DNA of 64,000 nt, taken from contig JASFXZ010000003.1 of NCBI GenBank assembly GCA_032209605.1, positions 4,342,807-4,406,806 of the forward strand, in the 5' to 3' direction. Origin of the DNA: Mactromeris polynyma (Eukaryota; Mollusca; Bivalvia; Venerida; Mactridae). A program made the position numbers and the translations under genes. This document shows positions 1 through 11,500 of the stretch, piece by piece. Below the pieces are notes generated by a model. That model was not told the origin of the DNA. It searched no databases and saw nothing but the letters and a program-made list of their open reading frames with translations. Position 1 is the stretch's first letter, and each line of letters starts with the position of its first letter.

Positions 1-335
1 TTTATTTGATGTTCATGTACATAATTTATGATGAATAGTAGCGGATCCGTGGTCCAGTGGTAACGCGCTGGACATGTAATCCAGGGATCGAAAGTTCGAT
101 AGTCCCTCGATCCCCCGCTCCGCCATTGCCAGTACTAACAGTCTTTCGGACGAGATTTTGAAAAACCGAGGTCCCGTGTACGATGCTTAACATCGGGCTC
201 GTAAAAGAACCAGGGGTGCTTCTGGAACTGTAGTATCTTATGTATCATGCAATATCCTCATAAAATCTAAAGTGACTAACTTTCTTCCGGGAGGCGTCGC
301 CCATATTGGAAACCGGTGGCGACGATAAATAAACA
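1..335 (+). mobile_element. tRNA-derived SINE, copy 1, with shared 5' flank
   Basis: A tRNA-Thr-like head starts near 38 with an A box (GTGGTCCAGTGG) and continues through an anticodon arm and a damaged B box. It is followed by a non-tRNA body containing 'cttTCGGACGAGA' and 'GAGGTCCCGTGTA' and ends near 'cgataaataaac'. The same body recurs at 3869-4155 and 20836-20982, which defines the family. The 37 bases before the head also recur at 20798-20835, so either the repeat is longer than a standard SINE or both copies sit in the same older repeat. The head has an insertion in the T arm, so this copy is probably not transcribed. Confidence 0.75.
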
Positions 336-1119
336 CAATACACATAGGATGAATCGATACACTGGTATGCAAGAAATAGAGTAAAGAAATCGAACCCCAT
401 ACATCACACGTTGCCATGGGTGCACATTGCACACTAGGTTGCTGTTTTACAGCTCTTCTAAACAAAGTGTTTGTCACAAATCTATACAGACAGAGAACAA
501 ACAGACGATTTAGAACATTTGTATGTACCTTAAATCGAGACAAACCGGAACATCAACTATATTATGACAGTATTATACGAAGTTTACGACAATAACTTCA
601 AAATGTCCAGTAATTTAGTCATTTTAAATAGTGTTTTCGGTCTCGAGTTCATTAAACAGGTCTGAAATTGTAAGTGAACAGGGATACATGTACCACGTTT
701 CGGTAATGAGAATTTCGGACCGTTTTTATTTCATTGTTATTCAACGTTACTTTATACAGTAACACCCGAAAACCAGACGTATCTTCAAACAATAAATCGT
801 CAACAACGTGAAACTCGATTTGCACGTGCATGAATTGTTCAACATGTCCCGTGTGGTATTCGGTCAATTTGTTTTACTTGTCTTACTGACATTGTTGTCT
901 AGTGAACGAACGCTACAAAAGTTGTAAAAAAATAACATTTTTTACTTTGTAGCATTTTTAGTATGCCAAGAATACCCATACACATCTAGTTTTCTCTACT
1001 AAGTAGAAGTGTATGTGTGCTTACAAAACAATATTATTTCACAGTATGAGAGGAGTATTTTGTGAGTTATAAACTGATGCTTCAACATTTTAATCCTGCA
1101 GTATATGATTATGTCCTGT
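336..1119. other. Intergenic DNA without recognised feature
   Basis: A+T-rich sequence with short chance reading frames only. No domain, splice-bounded exon or clear repeat was seen. Confidence 0.5.
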
Positions 1120-1352
1120 CAGGGGCGTAGCTTAGCTGAAATTGATGTGTAGGCCTAGTTTTAGGAGGGACCAGTAACATGGTCTCCAGTAGAATGTTTT
1201 GCGGCAAGATCGTCAGAGATGCGTTTTGGTGTATATTTCATTCCTGTAAATATGTTTACAACAACATCAAAAACACTTTTCATTGCACTTTTGGCCATTT
1301 TATTTTATGATTTTTCGAAAAAAGTGTAGGCCTATAGAAATCTACGCCCCTG
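1120..1352. mobile_element. hAT-like MITE with CAGGGGCGTAG termini
   Basis: The left end CAGGGGCGTAG is matched by its inverse CTACGCCCCTG at the right end. The roughly 230-bp interior is non-coding. Termini of the CAGGG..CCCTG kind suggest a hAT-derived element, but no clean 8-bp target duplication can be read, so the superfamily is an inference. Confidence 0.55.
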
Positions 1353-1440
1353 CCTATTTATGGAGTAACTATTTTCTCAATTGTTATCTTATATTTAAAA
1401 GCATGTGTACAAATGAATTTTCTTTCTAAATGAATTGTTA

Positions 1441-1665
1441 CCCAGAAAACATGTCCATATAAGTCCCATTTGGGCAATATATGGGCTAGCCCATATGGGT
1501 TTGTCCATATAGTACCAATATAGGACCCTTATGGGCTATATCAGGGCAAGCCCATATGGGTTAGTCCATATAGTACCCATATGGGACGAGCTATGTCAGG
1601 GCAAGCACATATGGGTTTGTCCATATAGTACTCATATGGGACCCTTATGGGCTATGTCATGTCAG
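1441..1665. repeat. ~58-61-bp tandem repeat rich in CCATATGGG palindromes
   Basis: Three and a half imperfect units contain the palindrome CCCATATGGG together with 'gtccatatagtac' and 'gctatgtcagggcaag'. The frame open across it at 1531-1713 follows from the repeat and is not a gene. A related fragment (cccttaagggctatatgggctgcccatatgg) lies near 4345-4380. Confidence 0.7.
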
Positions 1666-2027
1666 ATCTATTTCTTAGGAACGAGTGATCAAAAAGCGAA
1701 AAAAACTAAATAAACACTATTTTTAAACAGATTACCATTATATACGTTATAGTAATGCACTCAAATGAGTTTTTAAATGGTAATTTTAATTATAAATGTT
1801 TGATTATGCAACACGCATACAATACAAACCCCTGACCAAGCTTAGCGACAAGAGAAATGACAGAAGAATCATAGTATATTCAACTAAATAAACGAGACTA
1901 GAAAAGAACCAATTTCAGCCAATCAAAATCGTGCTTACAAAACAACATATCGAATTGATGCCTTCGGAAGTGAACATTTCAAAACTTTATCTCGACGCGA
2001 AAATAATGAATTTGAAGCTCAAAAGTT

Positions 2028-3141
2028 ATGGAAAATTGCGAAAATCGGTGTTCGGTGTTTGATATAACGTTTCAGTCTGATGTTGATGATAATGATGATT
2101 CAAATAGTGACATTAGTTTGAACTTAACTAGTGAAAGTGATACGGAAAAGAACTTGTCAGACTCATCGAGTGACGAGGAAAGTTTGGTTGTGCCAGATGA
2201 TGGCAGATGGAAAGTTAATGACAAAACTGACATCCCTAAGCGCCAGTTATGTGGTCCTACACCTGGTCCAAATGTAGATTTGGATCCAGATCAAGTGGAG
2301 TTTGATTTTTTAACTTTTCTTTCCACTGAGATTAATAAATTTGTTAGTGACACAGACTAATGTGTATGCCACCCAAAGACAGAGAGCAAAGGGATTTATT
2401 GACACCAACTGGAGACCCGTCATTTTTGATGAGATGAAAGCCTGGCCCGGAATCAGGGTGTACATGAGTATCCTTCAAGTATGTATACATTTTCTTTTCA
2501 TGATAAAATATATACATGTATTAAATTGTTATACAAATATGTGTACATACATCACTATGTATTTTAACACAATATTAATTATATTGCTATGTTATGGCTT
2601 TATGAACTTATAAGAGGCAATCATGTACGGCCAGGTTGGAATTCAATGTTTTCCTGTCGTAGTGATGAATGATTTTCATTTTGTTTTTGGTTGACATGTT
2701 TTTGCATCATTTTGCTTGAAATGATTATTTAATTGAATAGTTATGGATTAAAAATGATTAATAAATTATATATATAATATGTAGCTTGCTATAAGTTATA
2801 TCAATGGTTTGGGTTTGTTATGAATGCATGTGTTTATTGATGAAGATTTTTTGTATAGCAGGTTCTAATTATGTTGTGTTTTGTATTTTCAGCTTCCCCA
2901 AATGGCTATGTACTGGTCTACAGATGAATTATTCGGTGGTCTTGGCATCAGAAGAATTATGAAGCGTGATAGGTTTGACAAGATCTGCCAGTATATTCAC
3001 GCAAATGATAGCTCCCATAATCGTGAGGCCGCTGCAAGCAATGTTCAAAACGGAAAGTGCGCCATGAGATTGTTACTCAGTGTAAACAGTGCAATGTTCA
3101 TTTGTGTACTGACTGCTTTCAGCCATGGCACAGAGATTTAA
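2028..3141 (+). pseudogene. piggyBac transposase remnant with deleted catalytic core
   Basis: Starts with an acidic, Ser/Asp-rich N-terminus (2028-2340), as in piggyBac-derived transposases. The N-terminal DDE_Tnp_1_7 landmarks follow: 'TNVYATQRQRAKG', then after a GT/AG intron (about 2480-2890) 'YWSTDELFGGLGIRRIM' and 'RDRFDKICQYIHAND'. After 'NREAAASNVQ' the sequence jumps to a C-terminal cysteine-rich tail in another frame (CKQCNVHLCTDCFQPWH, about 3060-3140). The whole central catalytic region with its aspartates is therefore missing. A further one-base frameshift near 2335-2341 separates the acidic region from 'TNVYATQ'. It cannot encode an active transposase. No convincing terminal repeats with TTAA were found. 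Confidence 0.8.
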
Positions 3142-3715
3142 TAAAAAACAGATGAACATGAACCATTCATTGTGAATATGTGTATTCTAGTTTATAGTAT
3201 TGTAACTTTGAAAACTTTGAAAACTGTGAAAACTCTTAAAACATTAGAAGGTATGTCAAGGCTGAGAATCTTTAAAATATTTTACCTGTCTGATATTGAT
3301 TTTTAAAATGAATTTCAGCTTGATTAATTATTTATAATAATTAATACTTACTGCTTGAAAGCTTTTTCATACAATACAATAATACAATACAAATAGTTTA
3401 TTGCATTAAAACATAACATGTTTCATAGCAACATAATGTACATTATAACAAAACACAATGGGTAGAGGTATTTACAAAATATCAACATTAAATTTAGTTA
3501 ACTCACGATATGGAACATGACTTAAATTTACAATGAAAATAAATACAAAGTTGTATTGTATTGTATTGTTTAGATTTGAATAAATTATGCAATGAGTTGT
3601 GTATAATATTGTGTATATAAGTGGATTAAATTAGTGAATGGATAATAAATCATAACATTTGGTAATTTATAGTTCACTCCGCCTCTTCCTGTGTCTTACA
3701 TCCAATGAGCATCCA
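3142..3715. other. A+T-rich intergenic DNA with inverted TACAA microsatellites
   Basis: No gene is visible. 'acaatacaataatacaatac' near 3368 faces 'gttgtattgtattgtattg' near 3550. The roughly 200 bases between them may be a small foldback insertion or two short retroelement tails. Confidence 0.4.
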
Positions 3716-3866
3716 AAATTTTTGGCCAACTTATCCATTTATTATGGCATTCCGCACAATATCTATTAAGTGATTTCATTAAGTAAAGTGATCAATATGG
3801 TGGTTTCCAAATATGGAAAACTAAGCTTCGCCTACCGAAATAAATGGATAAGTTGGCCAAAAATTT
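3716..3866. mobile_element. 151-bp MITE with ~27-bp perfect terminal inverted repeats
   Basis: The left arm 'TTTGGCCAACTTATCCATTT' is the exact inverse of the right arm 'AAATGGATAAGTTGGCCAAA'. The non-coding centre is about 95 bases. The element abuts the SINE at 3869, so one inserted next to the other. Confidence 0.8.
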
Positions 3867-3868
3867 GT

Positions 3869-4155
3869 AGCGGATCCGTGGTCCAGTGGTAACGCGCTGG
3901 ACTTGTAATCCAGGGATCGCTGGTTCGATTCCCCGCTCCATCACTGACCGTGCTAACAGTCTTTCGGACGAGACTTTAAAAACCGAGGTCCCGTGTATGA
4001 TGCTTTACATCGAGCACGTAAAAGAACCAGGGGTGCTTCTGGAACTGGGGCATCTCCTGTATCATGCACTATCCTCCAACAATCTAATATGACTAACATT
4101 CTTCTGGAGGCGTCGCCCATATGGGAAACCGGTGGCGACGATAAATAAACGCAAA
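3869..4155 (+). mobile_element. tRNA-derived SINE, copy 2 (best preserved)
   Basis: The tRNA-like head (3869-3943) has a readable A box, an anticodon arm CTGGA-CTTGTAA-TCCAG (anticodon TGT, threonine-like) and a B box GGTTCGATTCC. These are the internal promoter elements used by RNA polymerase III. The body matches copy 1 through to 'cgataaataaacgcaaatac' and an A-rich end. This is the reference copy of the family in the window. Confidence 0.85.
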
Positions 4156-4405
4156 TACAAAAAAAATGAAAAATTCTAACGCTCCCTAGCACTTAATTTG
4201 CTTATAATTCCAATAAATGAGCTTTAACCTATACATAGTGTTTCGCCTGCGTAGCAGGGTGACACTTGGGTGTCACTAATTTGTCATCCATCCGTCTGTC
4301 CATCACACTTTAGTCTGAGATGCCCAGGTAAGGCCTGCATTGTGCCCTTAAGGGCTATATGGGCTGCCCATATGGCACCCACATGAAACCCGGTTGCACT
4401 CCGGT

Positions 4406-5481
4406 TGCTGCTATACAAAGTTATTATGACAGCGTAAAAATCCAACTCTTTACAGTAGAATGTTGACTAGCGACAAGAATGCGATGTGTAACAGTATAAG
4501 ACTCATGCAAGTACTATATTTACCCCCTTTTTATGGATTACCAAAGTTTGTTGTACTGCTATATGATATTCGAAGAAGTGCTGTTCATTTGTAATATTTC
4601 ACAATTTCTCCATCTCGCGCTTGGAAGCGTGTTAAACGTGATCAGTATCCTTGTTCAGTGTGTAAATTAAATGTTTAAAAAAGTGATAATTCAGTGTATT
4701 GCAATCCTTTTGACAAATGGGTACATGCAAATTGTGATGGTATTATATTACACACTTTATCATAGACGATAATAATGTTTGTAATCGTTATGCAAAACTT
4801 TGACAATCTCCGATAAGTACATTGTATATTCAGTGTTTATTGTTGTACAATTACATGATGTATACATTGTACAAGTCTTAATAAAATGTCTGTTCTGTTC
4901 TGTTCTATTACAAACACATGGGTAATAAAATTAATCCAATTGTCAAAATGACACTTATTAACGCGGGATATTGTATATTAGCTGTTAACACGTTGCGCAC
5001 ATTAATAATTTTAAATAAGCCGATGTAAATAATGACTGAATGATCATTTTATCTCCAAATAAAATGTATTTAAAAACTTAGACTAAATGCTTAATAGCGA
5101 ATTTTTACGAAGAAACATACAACTTGTACTATATTTGATAAAATACAACAAAGACAAATAGAACAAAGACATGATTAATTTAATAATTATTAATCAAAAC
5201 GTGCGACAATTATCGAGCATACTTTCTAGAAAATTTGTGTGGCCCTGAAAAGGAACACTTTTTTGACCCATGAATCATCATTGAAATCTTCAACTTATTA
5301 AAACTACCATTTAAAAAATAATTTGAGTGTACAATGTAATACTCTAACGTATATAATGGTAATCTGTTTGAGTATAATGTTTACTTATTTTTGTTCGCTT
5401 CTTGACGCTTCTTGTCGCTAGGCAACTTCTACTATATAGAGTTGGATTTTTACGCTGTCATAAGAACTTTGTATAGCAGCA
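4406..5481. mobile_element. 1.08-kb TIR element just upstream of racemase A
   Basis: The left end (TGCTGCTATACAAAGTT, then ACAGCGTAAAAATCCAACTC) is mirrored at the right end (GAGTTGGATTTTTACGCTGT, then TTTGTATAGCAGCA). The arms are about 75 bp with a few mismatches and no transposase lies between them. The interior holds a LINE-like 3' fragment ending in (TGTTC)n at about 4860-4912, so insertions are nested. The right end lies about 110 bp before the racemase A start codon, in its likely promoter or 5' UTR. Confidence 0.75.
4690..4912 (+). mobile_element. LINE-like 3' fragment with (TGTTC)n tail
   Basis: Ends with 'aataaaatgtctgttctgttctgttcta', a simple-repeat tail typical of some non-LTR retrotransposons. 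Upstream, a degenerate frame reads like a zinc-finger (PHD-type) scrap: YCNPFDKWVHANCDG. Neither a reverse transcriptase nor an endonuclease is present, so this is a truncated relic. Confidence 0.4.
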
Positions 5482-5591
5482 TAAACGATGCAGAAATTAA
5501 TAATTTTGCAATAGATCACTCGAAATAATAAGTTGCTCTATACAAGATTTGGACGTCGAACGGGAAACATCCGAGTTACACTGAAGAATTA

Positions 5592-8500
5592 ATGGATAAC
5601 TTGAAAGAGTTCGTTGACCGAACAGAAGAGGCAGGCTACCAATTAGCTAGAAGGCGGACATATTTGAAAATCGATTTGGATACCGTTACAGAAAATGTGC
5701 GAATCTTGAAAAGCCTTTGCTCTCAAAACACCGGTAAGCCATTTGTTTTGATAAAGATATTGATATCTTATTATTTTTCCAGTATTTTATTTTCCTTGTA
5801 TGCCGTACAAAATTTTAGAATAACCGTTATGGCGGTGTATATAAACAACTTCACGGACTTATCTTTTCATTTAATTAATTACTAGTATAATAGTACAGTA
5901 TTAATCCGCATGGCTTGATACTTAACAACTTATATTATGCCGTCTAAATGTATTTAAATGCATGTCCAGTAACGCTTTCCCGTATAATACACTTAAACAA
6001 TTAGATTATATGAATGTGTACACTTTATCAACACGACCATGTAGCAATGATAGTTTGCGGTTCGTTTATTTGTTTAAAACAATAATTATTTACTCTACAT
6101 TGACGTTCATTCTGAACTCAAAGCATGTTACTATCTTGTTGTAACGTGTTAGTTATCATTCACACGCATTTCCTGTGACGATACCTTAATTAATTTAAAA
6201 TGCACGAAAGCATCTTTATTCAAGTGCACTGTGAACACAAAATAATACGTAGTTATATTTTACTCTGATCGTTCTCTTCAGTTGGTAGAAAAGATATGAA
6301 AACAATATGTTGCCTCGTAAAACTTTATTCTTGATCTTGATAATGACGTATATAACGCGTGTGTTGATTATGGGTATACAGTTATAAATGTATAATTATT
6401 AATGACTCAAAATAAGTATACCCTCGACGACATTCTGATTTGAAAGGGCGTGATGCTTGAAACGTTTGATTATCTTGAATTGTTAAATGATATATTCCAA
6501 CCAATAATGATTTCCCACCTTTTGTCCCACTAAATTCTCCTTAGTAGTTCTTTATGGTCGTACAGACCATTCCTTGCACCCAAGTCTACCCTAGCACCTC
6601 CTCGATGCCTTATATGATTTCCCGGGAGTCTGTGTGGGGAGACAATGTATTGTGCATGCGGCGTCCCCTGTAATTATTTAATATCTCTTTCATACATATT
6701 GTTAATGCAGATTTTTAAAATGAGTTATGATTTATTGGTTTAGCATTATAAAAATGCTTATATTCTTTGTGTTCTCTTTATATTGTAATAATTTATGTAT
6801 GTATGAAGGCCTCTTGTTAGATAAGTTTATGTATGTATGTTTTTATGTGTATAGCTTAAGGAGTTACCTTCAATAAATAAAGTATTATTATTATTAAATG
6901 GTATTGGAAATTGATATAACGAGTTTGATGAGGAATCGGGAACCCCTACGTTTATTGCGAACTCAGCGCGAATAACTGTATTGCATTTAACAGATCGGTG
7001 TAACTGATATCGATACTGCTTTTACCGAGGCAATATTTCTTGGTAATCGTAGGTTGAAATTAATCACGTCCGTGTCATTGATAAACTGGGATCGTAACCT
7101 CGTGGTTATAATGCAAAACAGCGATGTGAGGATGGCACTACGTACGTTTGCAGGTGAAACACGAGCGAGCAGCAAAGTCATCTTGATAAACCCTGGCGCG
7201 TACCGAGCGTAACTTTCTCGCTCAAACGAGGCGCCGCCTTCGAGTATCATCGAAAATCTAACCAAGTGATTTTAAATTTCGTCTAATTCACTACATTCAA
7301 ACAACGAAAGATGATTAAAGATACAGATTTAGAGAGGTAAATGTCACATATGAAATGTACAGTCAGCACACAGAGACATGAAAATACTACTAGTAAACAA
7401 CTACAAAGGCAATGACAGTGGTTGTATTTAACAGTTGAGTTGACTCTTTGATCCTTAGGATTCTGGCTAAAGGGTCAATTTGTCTCTAAATTATAGGTAT
7501 TGTGGCTATTAAATTGTAAAATATGGTAAAAATTATCAAAATGACCCTCGATATTCAGCACCAAGTAGAACCCTTGCAATAGGGGAAGACACAAACAAAA
7601 ATGACGAGTGAACTTTTGTTGCGCCACCTTGGAACCTTAAATTAAAATACTACTAGTAAACAACTACAAAGGCAATGACAGTGGTTGTATTTAACAGTTG
7701 AGTTGACTCTTTGATCCTTAGGATTCTGGCTGAAGGGTCAATTTGTCTCTAAATTATAGGTATTGTGGCTATTAAATTGTAAAATATGGTAAAAATTATC
7801 AAAATGACCCTCGATATTCAGCACCTAGTAGAACCCTTGCAATAGAGGAAGACACAAACAAAAATGACGAGTGAATTTTCTTGCGCCACCTTGGAACCTC
7901 GATATTCAGCACCTAGTGGGAGAAGACACAAACAAAAATTACGGGTGAACGTTTGGTGCGTCACCTTGGAACGGTCCGATTTCATTGGTCGCGGAATGCT
8001 GAATTATATATAGAAAATGTACTTTTTATTCTAGATATCCTTGCTGTGCTGAAAGGCAATGCGTATGGACACGGGAGTGTGGAAATTGGAAAGCACTTAT
8101 AAGCGAGATATCGGTGTCAACCACTTTGCTGTCGCCTCACCATGGGAAGCTATTGAACTTCGTAAAGCAGGAATTGAATCATTCATACAAATATTCGGTA
8201 ATATATTCCACATGTTTTAAACTGATGTTTTCGTTGTTTACTGACGTTAATTGTGTTAATGTTGTTATGTTGCCGCCTTGTACAACCATTGACGAACAAA
8301 ACAAGCTGTTGTTGAGTTATCACCGTAATAAGACGGTGATTCGTGCTGTGTTTTAGAAACTTACTGATGTATCGATGATAGTTAGCGTACTTGTTTCGTG
8401 TTTTAACGCATTCAATACTTCCAAAAATGTAGAACGCTTCACATCACTGCATAATCACTTTTTATATAACATTATTACAAGGTGACTCATAATAATTATT

Positions 8501-11500
8501 GTCATTTAACAGGAAATGCTTGCGAGGATGAAATTCCAGACCTGATTGAATATGACCTTGTACCAACTGCTGGATCTGTCGAATTCCTACAAGAATGGGT
8601 TCTTTACACCCAGGATTCTTGTCCAGATTACCTTTTACGATCATGCAATCAGGTAACGATTAATAATTTCATCCGTTGCATATGACTGTAAAACATTTAC
8701 TGCGGTCTTGATTCGTAAATGCTAGCATCAACATCTTCAAAGAAATCTGAGAGCGTAAAAATAGTTGTTACATTAGGACGTCGTGTTAGACATTTCTATT
8801 CCGCTTGTTTCACGTTCATTAAATAACTCTACATTGTACTTGATACTTAGTAATGTTATCGCTGTTTGATGCTAAATGTGTAATAATAGTTCACACTGTT
8901 GCTATCTCAGGATGAAACACAGAGACAAGTTGTTATCAAGGTGGACACCGGCATGTCGAGAAATGGCTTTCAACCAGAAATGTTTGACGAGGTTGTAAAT
9001 GTAAGTCAACGTTTACGTCGTTAAGAGAAGCGATTGTCGTTGATTTACGGAGGATTCAAAGAAAAAGTCTATAATAATTAATATTTCTGCAGTACTACGT
9101 AATTAGCTTTAACATTTTTGCATTACAATTCAATTAAAATTAATATTGCTGCATTAAATTCAATTAAAATTAATATTTCTGCAAATTACAATTCCATTCG
9201 AATTAATATTTTGCATTTCAATTCAAAATTAAAATTAATATTTATGCAAATTACAATTCCATTCGAATTAATATTTCTGCATTTCAATTCAATTAAAATT
9301 AATATTTATGCAAATTACAATTCCATTCGAATTAATATTTATGCATTTCAATTCAAAAGGGATCAATATTTCTGCATTAGAATTCGATTGAGATTAATAG
9401 CTCTGCATTACAAATCGATGCATGCCAATCCGTATAATTCAATGAAAATGTTTATATTTTCAGTATTGTGATCAGAATGGCATTAAAATCCACAGTATCA
9501 TGACTCATTTTGCTGCAGCCTGTGACAACCCTCAGTTTACAGCTCTTCAGCTCGAAACATTCCTATCAGTAGCTGCTAAATACAGGTAACCATTGTCACA
9601 TGATACTTTATATAGCGTTCGTGTTATTGCACGGCGTGTCAACGCCGTGCATATTGAGTTCTGTTAGCGTCGTTTTGCAATGGACTCGGTTAAGAACAAA
9701 ATTGGGCGAAAAATCGAACAGAGCCTAGGGTGGGACTAAAATTCGGGACTTTAAAAAATCCGGGACTTTGGTGGGAAAATCCGGGATCGATATTTTGGAC
9801 TATATCGTAGGTATCAACGGTCAATAACGGATAGAGGAACATTCGTTCACACCCTTCAGTTAACATATGTTCCACTCGAACAATTTTTACAAAATCGATC
9901 CCGGAGAATCCCGGATCCCGGATAACGGGTTTCAGTCCCACCCAGAGCCTATTGTGCGCCTGCGCAGACCGGCGGGATATATGTCGGGAAGCAAACGATT
10001 GTGCGTTGTAACGTCATTATTGATTTTGTAGGCTACAAAAGCTAAATTAAGGTATGTGATTTTGTTGTATATTATGATTGATGTCATTAACTAATATTTT
10101 CAACTGTATAATTATTGAATTTTATCGTTTCAACATTGTGGTTGACCCATCGCGTGGTTGACCTACATTTTATTTGTTATTGTTATGATGCAGCCAGCAT
10201 TCGTCTCTGTGCTCTGTTTAATATTTTGCAGTATTTTCCCTCTTTCATAAGTCATGTATCGTTCAAACATGCGTGATAATTAACATGTAAACGTTTAAAC
10301 TCGCAGGTTGTATTAAATACACTGATCACATGTTCTAACCTTACAGCGATTTTCCGAAAATGTACTTTCAGTTTCAACTTTCAATTTCATTATTACATGC
10401 AGACTGAATGTGTCTAAGTACATAAGCGTCGACTCGATTTAGCATATTCCTGTATGACCTCCAATACTTGGAAATGACCCTGGCCTCGGATATGAAATTG
10501 CAATGTCCACGGAAAACACTGCCAATGATAGATGGAGAATCTCAATTAAGATAATTGTCTGATGACATCTTCAAATTGATGTCTTCAGATACACGATCAG
10601 CAAATGAATGGCTGTTCTAAAACATTGTTTGAGATGAAAGGCAAAATGCATTATTATCCATTGGAAAGTCTAATGCAGTATTTTATTGATTTACCTTTTA
10701 TTGCAGGAAGTTCCGAAGAAGCTGTATGTGAGGTACTGAGAATGTCAAAATAAAGAACATATATTTTGAAGATGCAACAAACAAATGTTAGGTGGCCTTA
10801 TGGTGCAAATGTGTGAATGAAACCTTTCAACCTGGAGACTTGTCATAACAGACAGTGTTACAAATACCTACAGAAATGAAGTTTCCCTTTCAACAACATC
10901 CCAGACCTTAGTCACGGTATGTCACATGGTTCTCCTACTGTATAATAAACTCACTTTAAACAGATAAAAAATAGTGACTTTGAAAGCCTTGGAAAACTCG
11001 CGTTGAAGTGCGTGTAACATTTCCTTGTATATAAGTTCATAATTTGAAGTTTAATACTTAAATGTTCATGGAAAAAGTTAATTTGAAAGACATGTTGAAT
11101 GAATAAAATAGCAGTACAAATGCTGTTTTGGTCCTTGAATTTTGTGAAAATACCCTTTGAAGAGTCCTTGATTTTTTTTTGGGAAGGGTGGGAAATCTGA
11201 TTTGTGTTGTGTCTTGAACAACAGACAAATTGTGAGGTTAATTATTGCAATTATAGGAAATGATGCATTGATATTCTGCTATACAAATTTAAATAGCAAG
11301 TTCAAATTATTGCAATCCTGTCGCCTGTTACCTTAAGCTAAAATAAGATATTGCAAAAAAATTCTGAATGTACTTTAGTACAGTAGTTATATCATCAAAA
11401 AGGCATAAAGTTTTTTTTGTCCATTCAGATAGTTTTAGTTTAATAATTTTAGCAGCTGTCAACTGATACTTTTGAAATATATTGTTATTGGCTAATACTT

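Noticed and set aside
1531..1713. 60-codon ORF with repeated 'GYIRASPYGLVH'-like text
   Set aside because: Translation of the CCATATGGG tandem repeat.
9118..9471. 117-codon plus-strand ORF
   Set aside because: Low-complexity translation of an A+T-rich tandem repeat inside intron 4 of racemase A.
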